Origin: Actinernus sp. WN-2022
Lineage: Eukaryota; Cnidaria; Anthozoa; Actiniaria; Actinernidae
Assembly: GCA_030867875.1 (NCBI GenBank)
Contig: JAOWCC010001589.1
Coordinates: 88,807,537 to 88,871,536 of the forward strand
Length of the DNA: 64,000 nucleotides
Reading direction: 5' to 3'
The first letter of the stretch is position 1; every line of letters starts with the position of its first letter. The notes beneath the pieces are model-generated. The model was not told the DNA's origin. It saw only the letters and a list, made by a program, of their open reading frames with translations, and ran no database searches. Position numbers and translations under genes: made by a program. Shown in pieces: positions 10,931 through 21,044 of the stretch.

Positions 10931-11600
10931 GCTTCTCGAAAGAATCGACACAAGACGATCGCCGTATCTCCAATGGAAGGGAAATCTACAGAATAGGGCC
11001 TGCCTTAGCGAAAAATCTATCTCCGAACGTTTTGCAGGAAGTCTCCGAAATCACAAGCAGTTCTTGGTCCCCCGATCTCAGGTTGCCGGTCGACCTTCCG
11101 CTTAAGCTTGGCCTTCAAAAGTTCGAGATGCAGTTTGGCGCTTTTCTGTGCACAGCCTTGAATACCAGCAATAAGATCTTGAAGGACACACGCCACGGAC
11201 AGCCAATGAAGTTTCTTTAAGGCGGGAGTAATATGAATGATCGAACTTCGGGACTAAGCAACCGACGCGGGCGGCAGCCGTTTGAGGACTTTCTGCAGAT
11301 GGTCATGCTGGTATCGAGGGAGGCCGTAGAGTAGAGAGTTGAAATAAGATGGGCGGAATGCATGAACCAGGCTTTTCGTGGATTCGTCGGACAAGAATTT
11401 CCTGATCTGCCTGATATTGTAAAGGCTTCGAAATGCCTTACTACAAACTTTGTCGACGTGGACATTCATAGACACCAGGCCCCCAGGTTGCGCACAGCCT
11501 TTGCTGGTTTAATAGGCGACTCACCAACCACGACAGAGTCAATACGATTTTCTCTACTTTCTAGCGTAAAATGGTCGTACTTGCTTATCGTCGAGCGCTA
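10931..11600 (-). mobile_element. LINE fragment (thumb and C-terminus)
   Basis: Down the - strand: SVVVGESPIKPAK and NLGAW near 11500, then HVDKVCSKAFRSLYNIRQI (about 11450), SLLYGLPRYQHDHLQKVL (about 11310), then in shifted frames FKILLLVFKAVHRKAPNC and LRSGDQELLV (11180-11060) to SSCVDSF near 10940. This is the typical C-terminal half of an L2/CR1-like LINE. Several frameshifts are present. The TTAA MITE at 10632-10930 cuts its end. Confidence 0.8.
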
Positions 11601-11631
11601 CCTACATAGATAATAGCAGTGTGACGTCGTG

Positions 11632-11842
11632 CGAAACACTGGAATGAACAGGATGATGACCTGAGGGCATCTCCTAATCTAGCCACTTTTAAGCATAAAA
11701 TTAGACAGGATTATCCCTTTACTGTAATTATTGTTCTTGTTGTATTTTATCTTGTATTGTTACTTCTGTATGTTCGAAGATACTAGCATCATAATGCTAA
11801 TTTCAAATTCGAACTGAAATAAAGTCTATGTATGTATCAAAG
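11632..11842 (+). mobile_element. LINE 3' end fragment
   Basis: The + strand reads DDLRASPNLATFKHKIRQ near 11655-11710, a LINE C-terminal motif, followed by an AT-rich 3' UTR and AATAAAGTCTATGTATGTAT at 11818-11837. It lies head to head with the previous LINE fragment. Confidence 0.65.
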
Positions 11843-12040
11843 AAAGAAGCGCCATTACTGTTTGTCATTTGTACTTCGGTCAGCGGTTGACCCGGGTAAC
11901 GGTATCCCTGTGGAGACTCTCGGATCCGCCATCTTGTTTGTGTTTCGATGACGATTTGTTAACGTTATTAAATTATCTTCGATTCCTGGAATGTGTTGGG
12001 CCTCTGTTCCTTAACTGAGAAGTCGGCTTAAGAGTACTAC

Positions 12041-13222
12041 TAATAGGCCTTTTGCATCAATTGGTCACGTGACGATTTTCCCATAGCAACGCCTTGTGTG
12101 GAGGGCAAGCCATTCTAACTTTCCTTGACAACAGAGAGAGCGTGGGAGACGCGAACGTGAAACCTCAATACTAAAAGTTCTGCCGGCTCCTTTGTTATTC
12201 GTTTTCAGCTCAAATTTATCATAACGATTTAGCTTTAAATCTTAAAGTTCAGTGTTAGAGGATTTTAAGAGCCGTAAGACGATCAGAAATAGCTTTCTGA
12301 AGCCAAAACCGAACCGGACTCTGCGAGATACTCGCAACATGAGACAACAGCTGGCGCCGGTAAGAAGCTGACTTCGGGAATGTACTTTTCTTCCACGCTT
12401 TAAATCGTCTTTTTGTTCTAGAAGAATTATCTGATGACAGGAGAATGATGTATCTGAACGCGTTACAGGCTACAGAGATATTATAAACTGATGTACGAAT
12501 AACAACCTGATATTATAGGTTGTTGAGTAGTTGGTTTTCCTATGTGACAAGTTCTCTCTTTTTTTTTAAATCACCAGCAACACTAGAGTCTGTAATCTTG
12601 AAATAAAGCCCCTCGTTACTTCGTATTTTGGTGATCCACTGAGACCTTAATCCCATGTCTTTACCGGGGAATTTTTGCGATGAAAGGAAAGTCCATCGTT
12701 ATAGCGTGAATCGCCACTGCATATTTGTGGCACACAACAGTGGTAGCGCGTTCCAGTTTATACAACACCAGCGTCTCCTAGCATCTCCTCGGCTATGGTA
12801 GAGTATTAAATAGATACATCTCCTGTCATCAGATAATTTTTCTAGAACATAAAAACGATTTAAAGCGTGGAAGAAAAGTACATTCCCGAAGTCAGCTTCT
12901 TACCGGCGTCAGCTGTTGTCTCATGTTGCGAGTATCTCGCAGAGTCCGGTTCGGTTTTGGCTTCAGAAAGCTATTTCTGATCGTCTTACGGCTCTTAAAA
13001 TCCTCTAACACTGAACTTTAAGATTTAAAGCGAAATAGTTATGATAAATTTGAGCTGAAAACGAATAACAAAGGAACCGGCAGAACTTTTAGTATTGAGG
13101 TTTCACGTTCGCGTCTCCCACGCTCTCTCTGTTGTCAAGGAAAGTTAGAATGGCTTGCCCTCCACACAAGGCGTTGCTATGGGAAAATCGTCACGTGATC
13201 AATTGATGCAAAAGGTCTATTA
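12041..13222. mobile_element. Large foldback element (1.18 kb, ~415-bp arms)
   Basis: Left arm 12041-12457 and right arm 12812-13222 are near-identical reverse complements around a 350-bp unique centre. The tips read TAATAGGCCTTTTGCATCAA, followed by a perfect GTCACGTGAC E-box in the left arm. Inside each arm a short frame ATGAGACAACAGCTGGCGCC leads directly into a GTAAGA donor (left arm about 12340-12365), which looks like the first exon of a gene. A CCCATAGCAACGCC motif resembling half of an RFX X-box lies near each tip. No transposase is present. Confidence 0.85.
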
Positions 13223-13244
13223 GTAATTACAAATTTGTTCCGTA

Positions 13245-13510
13245 TTCTTCTTTATAATATGGATACGATAGTACGCGCTCTCTGATTGGCTAAAAAGCCA
13301 TGTTTTATTAGAGTATATAACATGGTTTGCCGTGTTTTATTGTTTTCAACTGGCGGTTTCCTTTCATCGTGTGTGTAAAACACTGGTCATTTGAGAACAC
13401 TCGAGAAATGTAGAAAGCACGCGCCTTCGGCTTGTGCTTTAACATTTCTCTCATGTTCTCAAATGGCCATCGTGTTTTATGATGGTTTGTAAAATTCATT
13501 AATAATTCAT
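13245..13510. mobile_element. Foldback repeat, copy 1 (AAACACG family)
   Basis: It shares long blocks with 42005-42333: GATTGGCTAA-AAGCCATGTTTTAT, TATATAACATGGTT-GCCGTGTT, and TTTTCAACTGGCGGTTTCCT. It ends in a hairpin built from ATTTGAGAACA and CTCATGTTCTCAAATG around CGCCTTCGGCTTGTGC. Non-coding. Confidence 0.75.
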
Positions 13511-13608
13511 AAGGGTACTAGCCAATCCCATGTGCTGAATGACACCACATGATCGCCTCTGTATACCCACGTAGAAACCTGATTAATAAAACATCAGGTT
13601 CTGTATAG

Positions 13609-13696
13609 ATATAAAGACCCCATGGTCCGCGATACAGACACTTAGGTCCGTGATACAGACACCATGGTCCGTGATACAGACCCCATGGTCCGTTAT
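13609..13696. repeat. 21-bp tandem repeat, ~4 copies
   Basis: The unit is approximately GATACAGACCCCATGGTCCGT, repeated four times with small changes. Because 21 is a multiple of 3 it leaves frames open on both strands; these are not genes. Confidence 0.85.
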
Positions 13697-13804
13697 AGCT
13701 CTAGTAGTATTCTGTATCAGGTACAGAATACTAGCTAAGCTAGTGAGGGAAGTCTCACGACCGATCACTGACTACCCCTATCCCGGGACGGGTGAAATGA
13801 CAAA

Positions 13805-13935
13805 GTACATCTGCTCTCTTATTATGTACACACCATCTATTCCATGTGGGACCTGTTTTTCTGCATGCTACGCTCTGCTCTCTTATTGCATACACATTGT
13901 CTCTTCGATGTGGGATATGTTTTTGTGAGAAACTA
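13805..13935. repeat. ~65-bp tandem duplication
   Basis: Two units share CTGCTCTCTTATT, ACACA, CATGTGGGA and TGTTTTT blocks (13807-13870 and 13871-13932). Non-coding. Confidence 0.6.
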
Positions 13936-14052
13936 ATTCATCCCACATCGATAGCAGGGTGGGAGAAATCAAAGGTTAAAATTTTATGTTGTGCATATCA
14001 ATGGCTTTTAGCTATCTATTCATTTCACAAGTAAGATAAAATATTCGCGTCC

Positions 14053-14116
14053 GATCTGTATGGGCTTTACAATGGCTCGCCGAAGCGGCTCGCCATTGTA
14101 AATGCCCATACAGATC
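14053..14116. repeat. Perfect-stem hairpin (64 bp)
   Basis: GATCTGTATGGGC at 14053-14065 pairs with GCCCATACAGATC at 14104-14116, and the inner TTTACAATGGC pairs with GCCATTGTAAA, around a CTCGCCGAAGCGG loop. It is probably the tip of a foldback MITE rather than an RNA gene. Confidence 0.75.
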
Positions 14117-14519
14117 TCCCGCTCATATTTTAACTACTACATAAAACATGGCTAAGGCTTCTTTATTTGACAAATAGCTCTTTTATCAAGTTTTACAATG
14201 TGCCTTATATCGCCACTCAAGTGATTTCAACTTGCGGGTCAGTTTGAACTCTCAAATCTTCCACAAATATGCACATGTCTCCAGATAATGATGCATTCGG
14301 GTCCCTGGTAAAGTCATTGAAACTCAGTGCTTCTGAATAAAATACAGGTCAGTTTTCGTCCATAAACATTTTTGACATCGACAGAGGAGCTGTTTTGAAT
14401 GCCACGATGTCGTCGAGTCTAATTATAGCTTGATTTCTATTCGCTCTTCAGTTTATATTGCTGCGCGATGGGTTCCGGGCGCGTGCATCATTTTATTAAT
14501 TTATGCCATATAATAAACA

Positions 14520-14632
14520 TTGGCCAAGCTTGTTCGGTCAAGATGGGGAGATATTGAACTCGACTTCGTCTAGGTCCATAAACACGCAAAAAATGAATAT
14601 CCCCCCATCTTGACCGAACAAGCTTGGTCAAT
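14520..14632. mobile_element. Short MITE (113 bp) with 27-bp arms
   Basis: TTGGCCAAGCTTGTTCGGTC at the left is matched by GACCGAACAAGCTTGGTCAA at the right, with CAAGATGGGG and CCCCATCTTG inside them. No coding. Confidence 0.75.
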
Positions 14633-15833
14633 AACCTATATTAATACTTTGTAAATATGTAAACTGCTATGTGCTATGGTGTATTATATGATTGTGTTGA
14701 TTGCATCTGAAAGCCGTGTTTCTATGAGTGTCTATAGATATAAAACAAATCTCTGTAGTATTCACTGTTGGCATGCGATTGTAAATGAAATAAAAATGGT
14801 CAGTGACTATTTAAGCCTGTAAAACATACTTCGTTTCGGTCAACAGTGGCGGTGTAACATCGGATTGGTTCAGCCTGGAACCATATCCCTAAGATTTTGG
14901 TTCCTCCGGCTAGGAAAATGATTTCGGGGTTATCAAATTTCCAGGGTTTTGGATCCTGGGTATAATATTTCAGGGTTTTGGGTCGCCCGGAACAGGATTC
15001 CTAGGGTTTTAAAAAGGGAATTATAATATTTCTCTTATCTCCGGATCATGTTGCCGTGGTCGCCGATGGCCTAACTCGCTGTTTATTTGCTCTAGTTTGC
15101 ATTATGGATGTCCGTTTTTTATCACACATATTTCACTAAAACAGTCCCTAAACGATTTTATCGTTCTATTAGTATTTTCACTATTTGAGAGCGTGTCTTT
15201 CGATGAGCCAGTGTTTCAGTCCCAGTTGCTCTGAAAATGCCGGTCTTTTTAGTTCCGGCTATTACGCCTTATTAATACTACATCTTCACATGTATCAAAG
15301 TATTTGGCGAGACATTTTAAGAAAATAATTGTGTGTGCGTACCTGTTAGTATACGCCTATATCACAAGCCAGAGGTCTTGACACACGCGACCAAAAACTG
15401 TGGCTGGTTCTGAATCCAGATTCAAATCAAAAATATTTTTAAAGTAAATGTTGCTCTCATATTCATATTCCGTTACGTACGAAATGAAATACGAGAGAAA
15501 AATGAAAATACTAACATCATTTCCCAGTATATAACAGCCGCAAGGTTAAAAATGACAATGTCAAAATCTTACCGTAAACTTTACACCATATCATAAGATC
15601 CCACAATTTAAATATACCAAATACCCGGCATATTTCAATGTAACAATACCGTACACACCTATTTCAAAAAAGGTTGGATCGTGGTTGCAGCTGAAAGTCT
15701 GGTGAATTCGTTTGTTTAAAATGTATGGTCTTTTGCGAGTCGATTTTCGAATTACATCGTAGTTTACGGGAGAGTTGGAAACAATCTATATCGGTCTGTT
15801 AATTTCGCTTGACCGGGACAACGATTTTTGAAA
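14633..15833. other. Intron sequence without recognised features
   Basis: No gene or bounded element found. Around 14880-15010 a GGGTTTT / CCTGGG motif recurs at short, irregular spacing, which may be a degraded tandem repeat. Confidence 0.45.
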
Positions 15834-16164
15834 TAGGCCCTTTGCAGCTAACACATCACATGGTTGTACTGGAGAGCAAAAAATATCTGACTTCATTTAT
15901 TTAAATGCATTGTGCAAGATCGGTATTGCTATTAGCAAAACCTATTTGTAAATGCTATTTTCCACCTCCAATCGATTGTCGATCTTTCAAAAATAGCGCT
16001 TTTAAAGATAGCTTGCAGTCTCCAGCATCCATGGCAACGTCTTTCCCATGGGGATCACGAGCTAAATTCATTCGTTAATGAAGTATTATATCAGCACGTG
16101 ACTGTATTATATCAGCATGTGACTGTATTATATCAGCACGTGACTGTTAGCTGCAAAGGGCCTA
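15834..16164. mobile_element. MITE (331 bp) with TAGGCCCTTTGCAGCTAAC ends and E-box repeats
   Basis: The inverted ends TAGGCCCTTTGCAGCTAACA and complement are nearly perfect. Just inside the right end (16084-16146) a 21-bp unit TATTATATCAGCACGTGACTG is repeated three times, so the element carries two CACGTG and one CATGTG E-box. It ends about 155 bp before exon 2 of the DOMON gene. Confidence 0.8.
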
Positions 16165-16319
16165 TTGGTGCCGTACAATTTAATAACCCTTGGTTACCAT
16201 GCAGTATAACCCAACCTCTGCCTTAGCCCGAGTATATCTAAACCTCCTGTCCCACCCTGACCTAGTAACCATTTATCCCAAGCTATTATAAGGGTTTGAA
16301 TTGTGGAATTATTTACCAG

Positions 16320-16466
16320 GACTACTGGTCAACAGCTAAGGAGCAGCCAAAACTCGACTACAAGCAAAACCTGAACCTGACGAGCGCCATGGAGAGTGGA
16401 GGGAAGACGACATTGGAGTTTAATCGTCTGGCCGTCACTAATGATAACATGGACGTACAGTTAACT
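16320..16466 (+). CDS. Secreted DOMON-domain protein, exon 2
   Basis: This exon follows a TTATTTACCAG acceptor and ends before a GTAAGT donor at 16467. It is 147 nt (49 codons), phase 0 on both sides, in register with exon 1 (4108-4383) and exon 3 (33303-33557). It encodes the middle of the DOMON: DYWSTAKEQPKLDYKQNLNL, then ESGGKTTLEFNRL and DVQLT. The D..QD/N-L...E..G.T..F.R pattern is the most conserved stretch of DOMON domains. A MITE with E-box repeats lies in the intron immediately 5'. Too short to be found by frame length alone; support comes from the splice sites, the phase and the domain pattern. Confidence 0.83.
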
Positions 16467-16904
16467 GTAAGTTATGTTGATTAAACAGATATGTTGTTGG
16501 CTCGATAATAGCCCGATGTAAGCTGTGTAATGCGGATACATTGCGAGCGGACGGCGAGGTTCAGTCTTCTTTCTAGCGTTGGGAAGTAGAGGAACCTAGC
16601 CTTCTGGCACCAGCGTTACATCCACATTTCTGGATGTAAAAATTATGGTATATCTGATTTGATTTTGCATTTTATTATAATTGTTCGAGGTTATACAAGG
16701 TTACACAATTATACTGTTACATTTATAGTTTGTAAATAAACAATAATGGTAAAAGGGAAAAAATCGTGTTGTCTATATGTTTCCAAAGACAATACAGTTT
16801 GCCCTTGTGACATCAAGCAGGAAAACCACAGGTACCCCAAGCTCCCTCGCATATAAACTAGACTTAATTTGTTTGTAAATTTTAAAATCGATAAATATGA
16901 AATA

Positions 16905-18404
16905 AAGACTCACCTTTTTGTTGCGTTGCATGCTCGTTTAACTTTTTATAATGCGCTTATTTTACCCATTTTAGATTATGCAGATATAGTTTGGGGAGAT
17001 AAAAATAACATTACACTTATGGACTCCCTTCAGGTTATTCAGAATAAGGCCGCCAAAGTAATATTAGGTTTACCAGTCTTATCTTCTTCGAGAGAAGCTT
17101 TAGATCAGCTAGGTTGGAAAATGCTCAAGGTACGTCGTAAATTCCATCGCTGTACCACGGTACATAAATTACGTAATGCTCAAATTGACTACGATTTTAA
17201 TTTTATAACAAATAGAGAAGTACATAATTATAATACCCGAAGAACAGATGACATACATCTGCACAAACCCAAGAGAAACTGGGGGAAGCAGCGGTTCACT
17301 TATCACGCCATAACGGATTGGAACAGTATACTTGGAAGTCTCACATCTTGCCAGTAAAATATCAAAATCAATAGGAATTATATACAAATCAAGTTTTTGC
17401 CTTTCCAAGCCAGCATTACGTACTTTATACTTTTCCTTAGTTTATCCATATCTTCAATATTGTATCACAGTCTGGGGCTCTACCTATCCATCCAACCTTA
17501 ATCGTATTGTTCTGCTTCAAAAACGCGTAGTGCGAGTTATTAATAATGAGGCATTTGATGCGCATACTGACCCTATATTCAAAAAAAATATGATTCTGAA
17601 ATTTGAAGATATTTACTTATTCAATTTAGGAAAGTTCATGTTCCTGTTCAAAAATAATTTATTACCTAGAAGTTTTGACAGATCTTTTCTACGAATTTAT
17701 CAAGTTCACAATTATAATACTAGACATTCTAAACTTTTTTATATTCCTTTATGTAGAACCAAAATTAGACAGTTTTCTGTTTATTATCAGGGTCCAGTAT
17801 TTTTTAACTCGCTGAACGCAGACATTCGTGATGCCATGACCGTTTCCTCGTTTCAATCCAAGCTGAAAAAGTATCTCTTCTCCCGTCTTTGAAATCGCTT
17901 ATTATTTATTCATTATTTTTTTCATATACGTGTTACCTCAATACTGTATAAATTGTTATCTTAGTGTGATTTTCTCCATTCTGTTATTTTTCTTTTCGCG
18001 CCACTCCCACTTTGTTTTATATACACATATATTGTAAAGAGGCAGCCCAATGCTTCATAAGCCTTCTGGTTTCTTTTTGGGCTTCCTCGCCATTTTGTTA
18101 ATTACTTTTGTAATCATTTATTATTATATTTTGTTGGCAAATAAAACTGTTAATACTGTTATACCTTTAGAGATTCGTAGTATTAGCTCTTTATCATGTT
18201 TTAAAAGTAAGCTTAAAGATTACTTATAATTATCGTTCTTAGCTAAATTAGATTTGCTTCATGACTTTTTACTACGTTTTTAATTTAGTGTTTCCATTGT
18301 ATTTTTATCTTTTATCTTGTTATTTGTTTTTAAATTTTATACAGGGCCCCATTGAAAACACCTTGGTGACATGGGTACCCTGTTAAAATATTATTATTAT
18401 TATT
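16905..18404 (+). mobile_element. LINE fragment A (outer), split by LINE B
   Basis: From about 16925 the frame reads RLTFYNALILPILDYADIVW and IQNKAAKVILGLP (thumb region of a CR1/L2-like reverse transcriptase) and reaches DWNSI at 17330. The frame then breaks at LINE B and resumes at about 18168 as LEIRSISSLSCFKSKLKDYL plus a stop. The 3' UTR ends in (TTA)n at about 18386-18404. The rejoining of the WNS-I-LEIR motif across the insert shows the nesting clearly. Confidence 0.85.
17333..18165 (+). mobile_element. LINE fragment B, nested in LINE A
   Basis: A 5'-truncated copy of a different LINE. Its 186-codon frame to 17892 contains SKSIGIIYKSSFCLSKPALR, LQYCITVWG, VHNYNTRHSKLFYIP and FFNSLNADIRD, the thumb-to-C-terminus of a CR1/L2-type reverse transcriptase. 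Its 3' UTR ends near AATAAAACTGTTAATAC. The frame is intact, so it is younger than LINE A, which it interrupts. Confidence 0.85.
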
Positions 18405-18450
18405 ATTTGTCCAAATGTGTATTCCTTTATTGCTTCTCTCGTTTTTGTGG

Positions 18451-18554
18451 GTATAAAGGCCTCTCACGGAAGGGTCTTTTGAGGGCTGAGTGGCCCGGCC
18501 TTGCAATGCAAATTACTGCAGGCCGGGCCATTCGGCCAAAAAGAGACCTTATAC
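18451..18554. mobile_element. Small foldback MITE
   Basis: GTATAAAGGCCTCT at the left and AGAGACCTTATAC at the right are imperfect inverted ends. The interior pairs GTGGCCCGGCC with GGCCGGGCCA. Non-coding. Confidence 0.6.
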
Positions 18555-20125
18555 TCTTATCACCTTGAAACGAGCATAAAACATTTACTAGCTAAACTGC
18601 ATTAAACACAAACAACAGATCAGGGATGGGCATCTCGTTTATTGATACTTGTCGGACACGTATAATTACAGCAGTATATAATGTTACATGGCCAATCACG
18701 TCTGTATAGATGTGTAGTTAGTAATTTCTTCTGTTCTCAACATATATCCTGAAGAAAATTTAGGTATCAAGGTAGAGAAACGCCTTCGAATGATTCTTAC
18801 ATATTAATCACTCCTCTTTATACACCCTCAACGCTATCCCAACGGGGATTATGTAACTTGTTTATATAACATAACAACATTCTGCATTTATTCCTACCCA
18901 CTTGTGTACATTCCGTAACGCTAATAAATATATGTTTGTGCACCAACCTCGTCCCCAGTGTCTTCTCGGTCAGATCCAAGATGGCGAGGTTGTTTGTGCA
19001 CGGAACATATGGACAACGGCGATTTTGATGTGCCGAAAGGATAAGTTATTGAAATTGGCGACCTAACAAATATCTCTACGCGTACTTGTGTGTCTTCTGA
19101 CGGCTACTAATGAATAGACCAACTATCGAACGTGCCCTAGGTGTAAATTCGAGGCGATTGGAGGCTTTGGGGCGAATATACGGCGTTGTTCCTTCAGTGA
19201 ATCCGTTTGGCTTTGCGACTGGAGTGCCCAACCTTGTCTTATTTTTAAGAGAGTGGAAAAACTGAAAACAAAAAACTCTTCAGATGGCCCGGCTATATCC
19301 ACAAAAATGAGAGAAGCAATAAAGGAATACACATTTGGATAAAAAGGTGGGTCTATATTTCATATTTATCGATTTTAAAATTTACGAACAAATTAAATCT
19401 AGTTTGTATACCTATAGGGAGCTTGGGGTACTTGTCGAAAAAGGCTTCTCAAAGAACACGAGCTCAATTTGTTTCGAACAATTTGGCAGTTGCTCAACAA
19501 AAGATGCAGCATGTTGCTAGTTGATGTTGAATCATCAGTCAACATCGTTCAACTATTGTTGAGCAACAAGTGTTATAAGTGTTACGTTGAATGAACACAC
19601 GTACGACAAAGTCACATGATCACAAGCGATAATATGATTGGTTGATGTCGTTCAACATGTGTTATAAGTTTTGATGTTGTTTCATAGTTCCATTCCATGG
19701 CAAAGCGCCATATTGGATGATATATTTTAACAAGTTGACTCGCTTCTTACAACATTAAACATTGTATGATACACGGGTCGACGACATGACCAACAGTATT
19801 CTATTTCCCAATACTCGCAACTCATCATAATAGAGTCATTGTATAAATGGCGTCCGATTTAAATAGGTGTTGTCCTGGAGACTCTAGCCTCGTGTTGACG
19901 TTGCACACAAAAGGGTTTTCACATGAAAGTGAGACTAAAGATTCCTAAACAATGGTTGTTCAAATTGCACGCCATTTATATGTAATGGTATATAAGATAT
20001 GGAAAACGTTGGTCAAACGCTTCAAGAAGAGATGGACCGAGTGCTGATCCGCTAGCTTCCGCTCTACACGTATTTTCTGCGAAAGGGCGGGAGGGTGGTC
20101 TCCTTGGCACTGATCAATATGCGAG
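18555..20125. other. Intron sequence; possible decayed MITE at 19490-19690
   Basis: No gene found. Between about 19490 and 19690 many short CAACA/TGTTG words (GTTGAATCATCAGTCAACAT, GTTGTTGAGCAACAAG) form weak inverted repeats resembling the word use of the 41394-41870 element, but no clean ends are visible. Confidence 0.4.
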
Positions 20126-20250
20126 TTTAGCCTAAAGCTTGAACACTTAATTTGTAATTCACTGGGAGTTTTCTTAGTTAAAACGTTCTACTTTAAAGCT
20201 TAGCCTAAAGCTTGAACACTTAAAGACCCAGGACGGACCATTACGCTCAT
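20126..20250. repeat. ~70-bp tandem repeat, right end of a TIR element
   Basis: One and a half units containing TTTGTAATTCACTGGGAGTT, AACGTTCTACTTTAAAGCTT and GCCTAAAGCTTGAACACTTA, then AAAGACCCAGGACGGACCAT. The same units occur at 32808-33000, where the element instead begins with the inverse end (GCGTAATGGTCCGTCC). Together they define one family with inverted ends and internal tandem units; here only the right end is seen. Confidence 0.65.
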
Positions 20251-20271
20251 GGTCAGAAATTCATGCCATTG

Positions 20272-20297
20272 TGGGCGGGGTATAAAATTATGCAAAT
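20272..20297 (+). promoter_or_regulatory. Promoter-like cluster: GC box, TATA box, octamer
   Basis: GGGCGGGG, TATAAAA and ATGCAAAT lie within 26 bp. The combination is typical of strong RNA polymerase II promoters, but no gene that I recognise follows. The frames downstream (20263-20463, 20538-20816) have no domain pattern. It may be the promoter of a decayed transposon. Motifs are seen; activity is inferred. Confidence 0.4.
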
Positions 20298-21044
20298 CTG
20301 CCTGCCCATCATAAATTACTTGTTCTCAGGCTCGCTCAGCCATTATTCCAGGCCAAACACTTTGCTCGAAGCGAATTGCGAAAGCGGTCGAATTCGAAAG
20401 GCTTCTAGTGTTTATGAACTGCGTAGTTGGAAAGTTCTAGCTATGTCGGATTATTATAAGTAGAGCGGCTAATAGCCAAGCGGGAGGTAAACAGTGTAAC
20501 CGAGTACGTTTACAGGGAATACAGTCACGATTTAGTTTTGCAGATTTTATTTCAATGCCGCGTTATTTTTTTAGCCCTATCAGACAAGCTCTTATATATG
20601 AAAGTTATAATAGAGCCAATGAAAGAACAGTTAAGAATATACCAGTTCCCAGGCTTGTACAGGCAAACCGAGAGAGAAATGGCGGACAAAGCGTTTCGAA
20701 GAGAGAGGCAAGAGATGTGCAAAGGACTTACGTGTTTACGGCATTCTTCCCTGCTGTGGCCGTCGAAAAACCTTAAAATTACTCATATTTGTTCGCAATT
20801 CGAAGCTCGAGGATAAGGTGAAGTTATATTTGGATCTATCTGGGCAATATAACGTCTTTTAAACTACTCGGCTGAATCGGGACAAAACAATAACCACCCG
20901 AGTTTTATATTGTAAAGTTGATCAGAGCAACCATCATAACGGCTGAAAGGAAGGAGATGGCTGTCAACATGGAGGTCATAACATGGAGGTCAGTTAACTC
21001 ATTTCAGATTCTTTTCAGATTCTTAACTGTTCTTTCATTCTTTT

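Noticed and set aside
10858..11220. 120-codon + strand frame
   Set aside because: It crosses the end of a TTAA MITE and the antisense of a LINE C-terminus; the - strand carries the real coding signal.
11362..11613. 83-codon + strand frame
   Set aside because: Antisense shadow of the LINE thumb region on the - strand.
14053..14116. Hairpin as a possible microRNA precursor
   Set aside because: The stem is perfect and symmetrical like the many foldback MITEs nearby, and the rest of the family context is missing. Without small-RNA data a MITE is the simpler reading.
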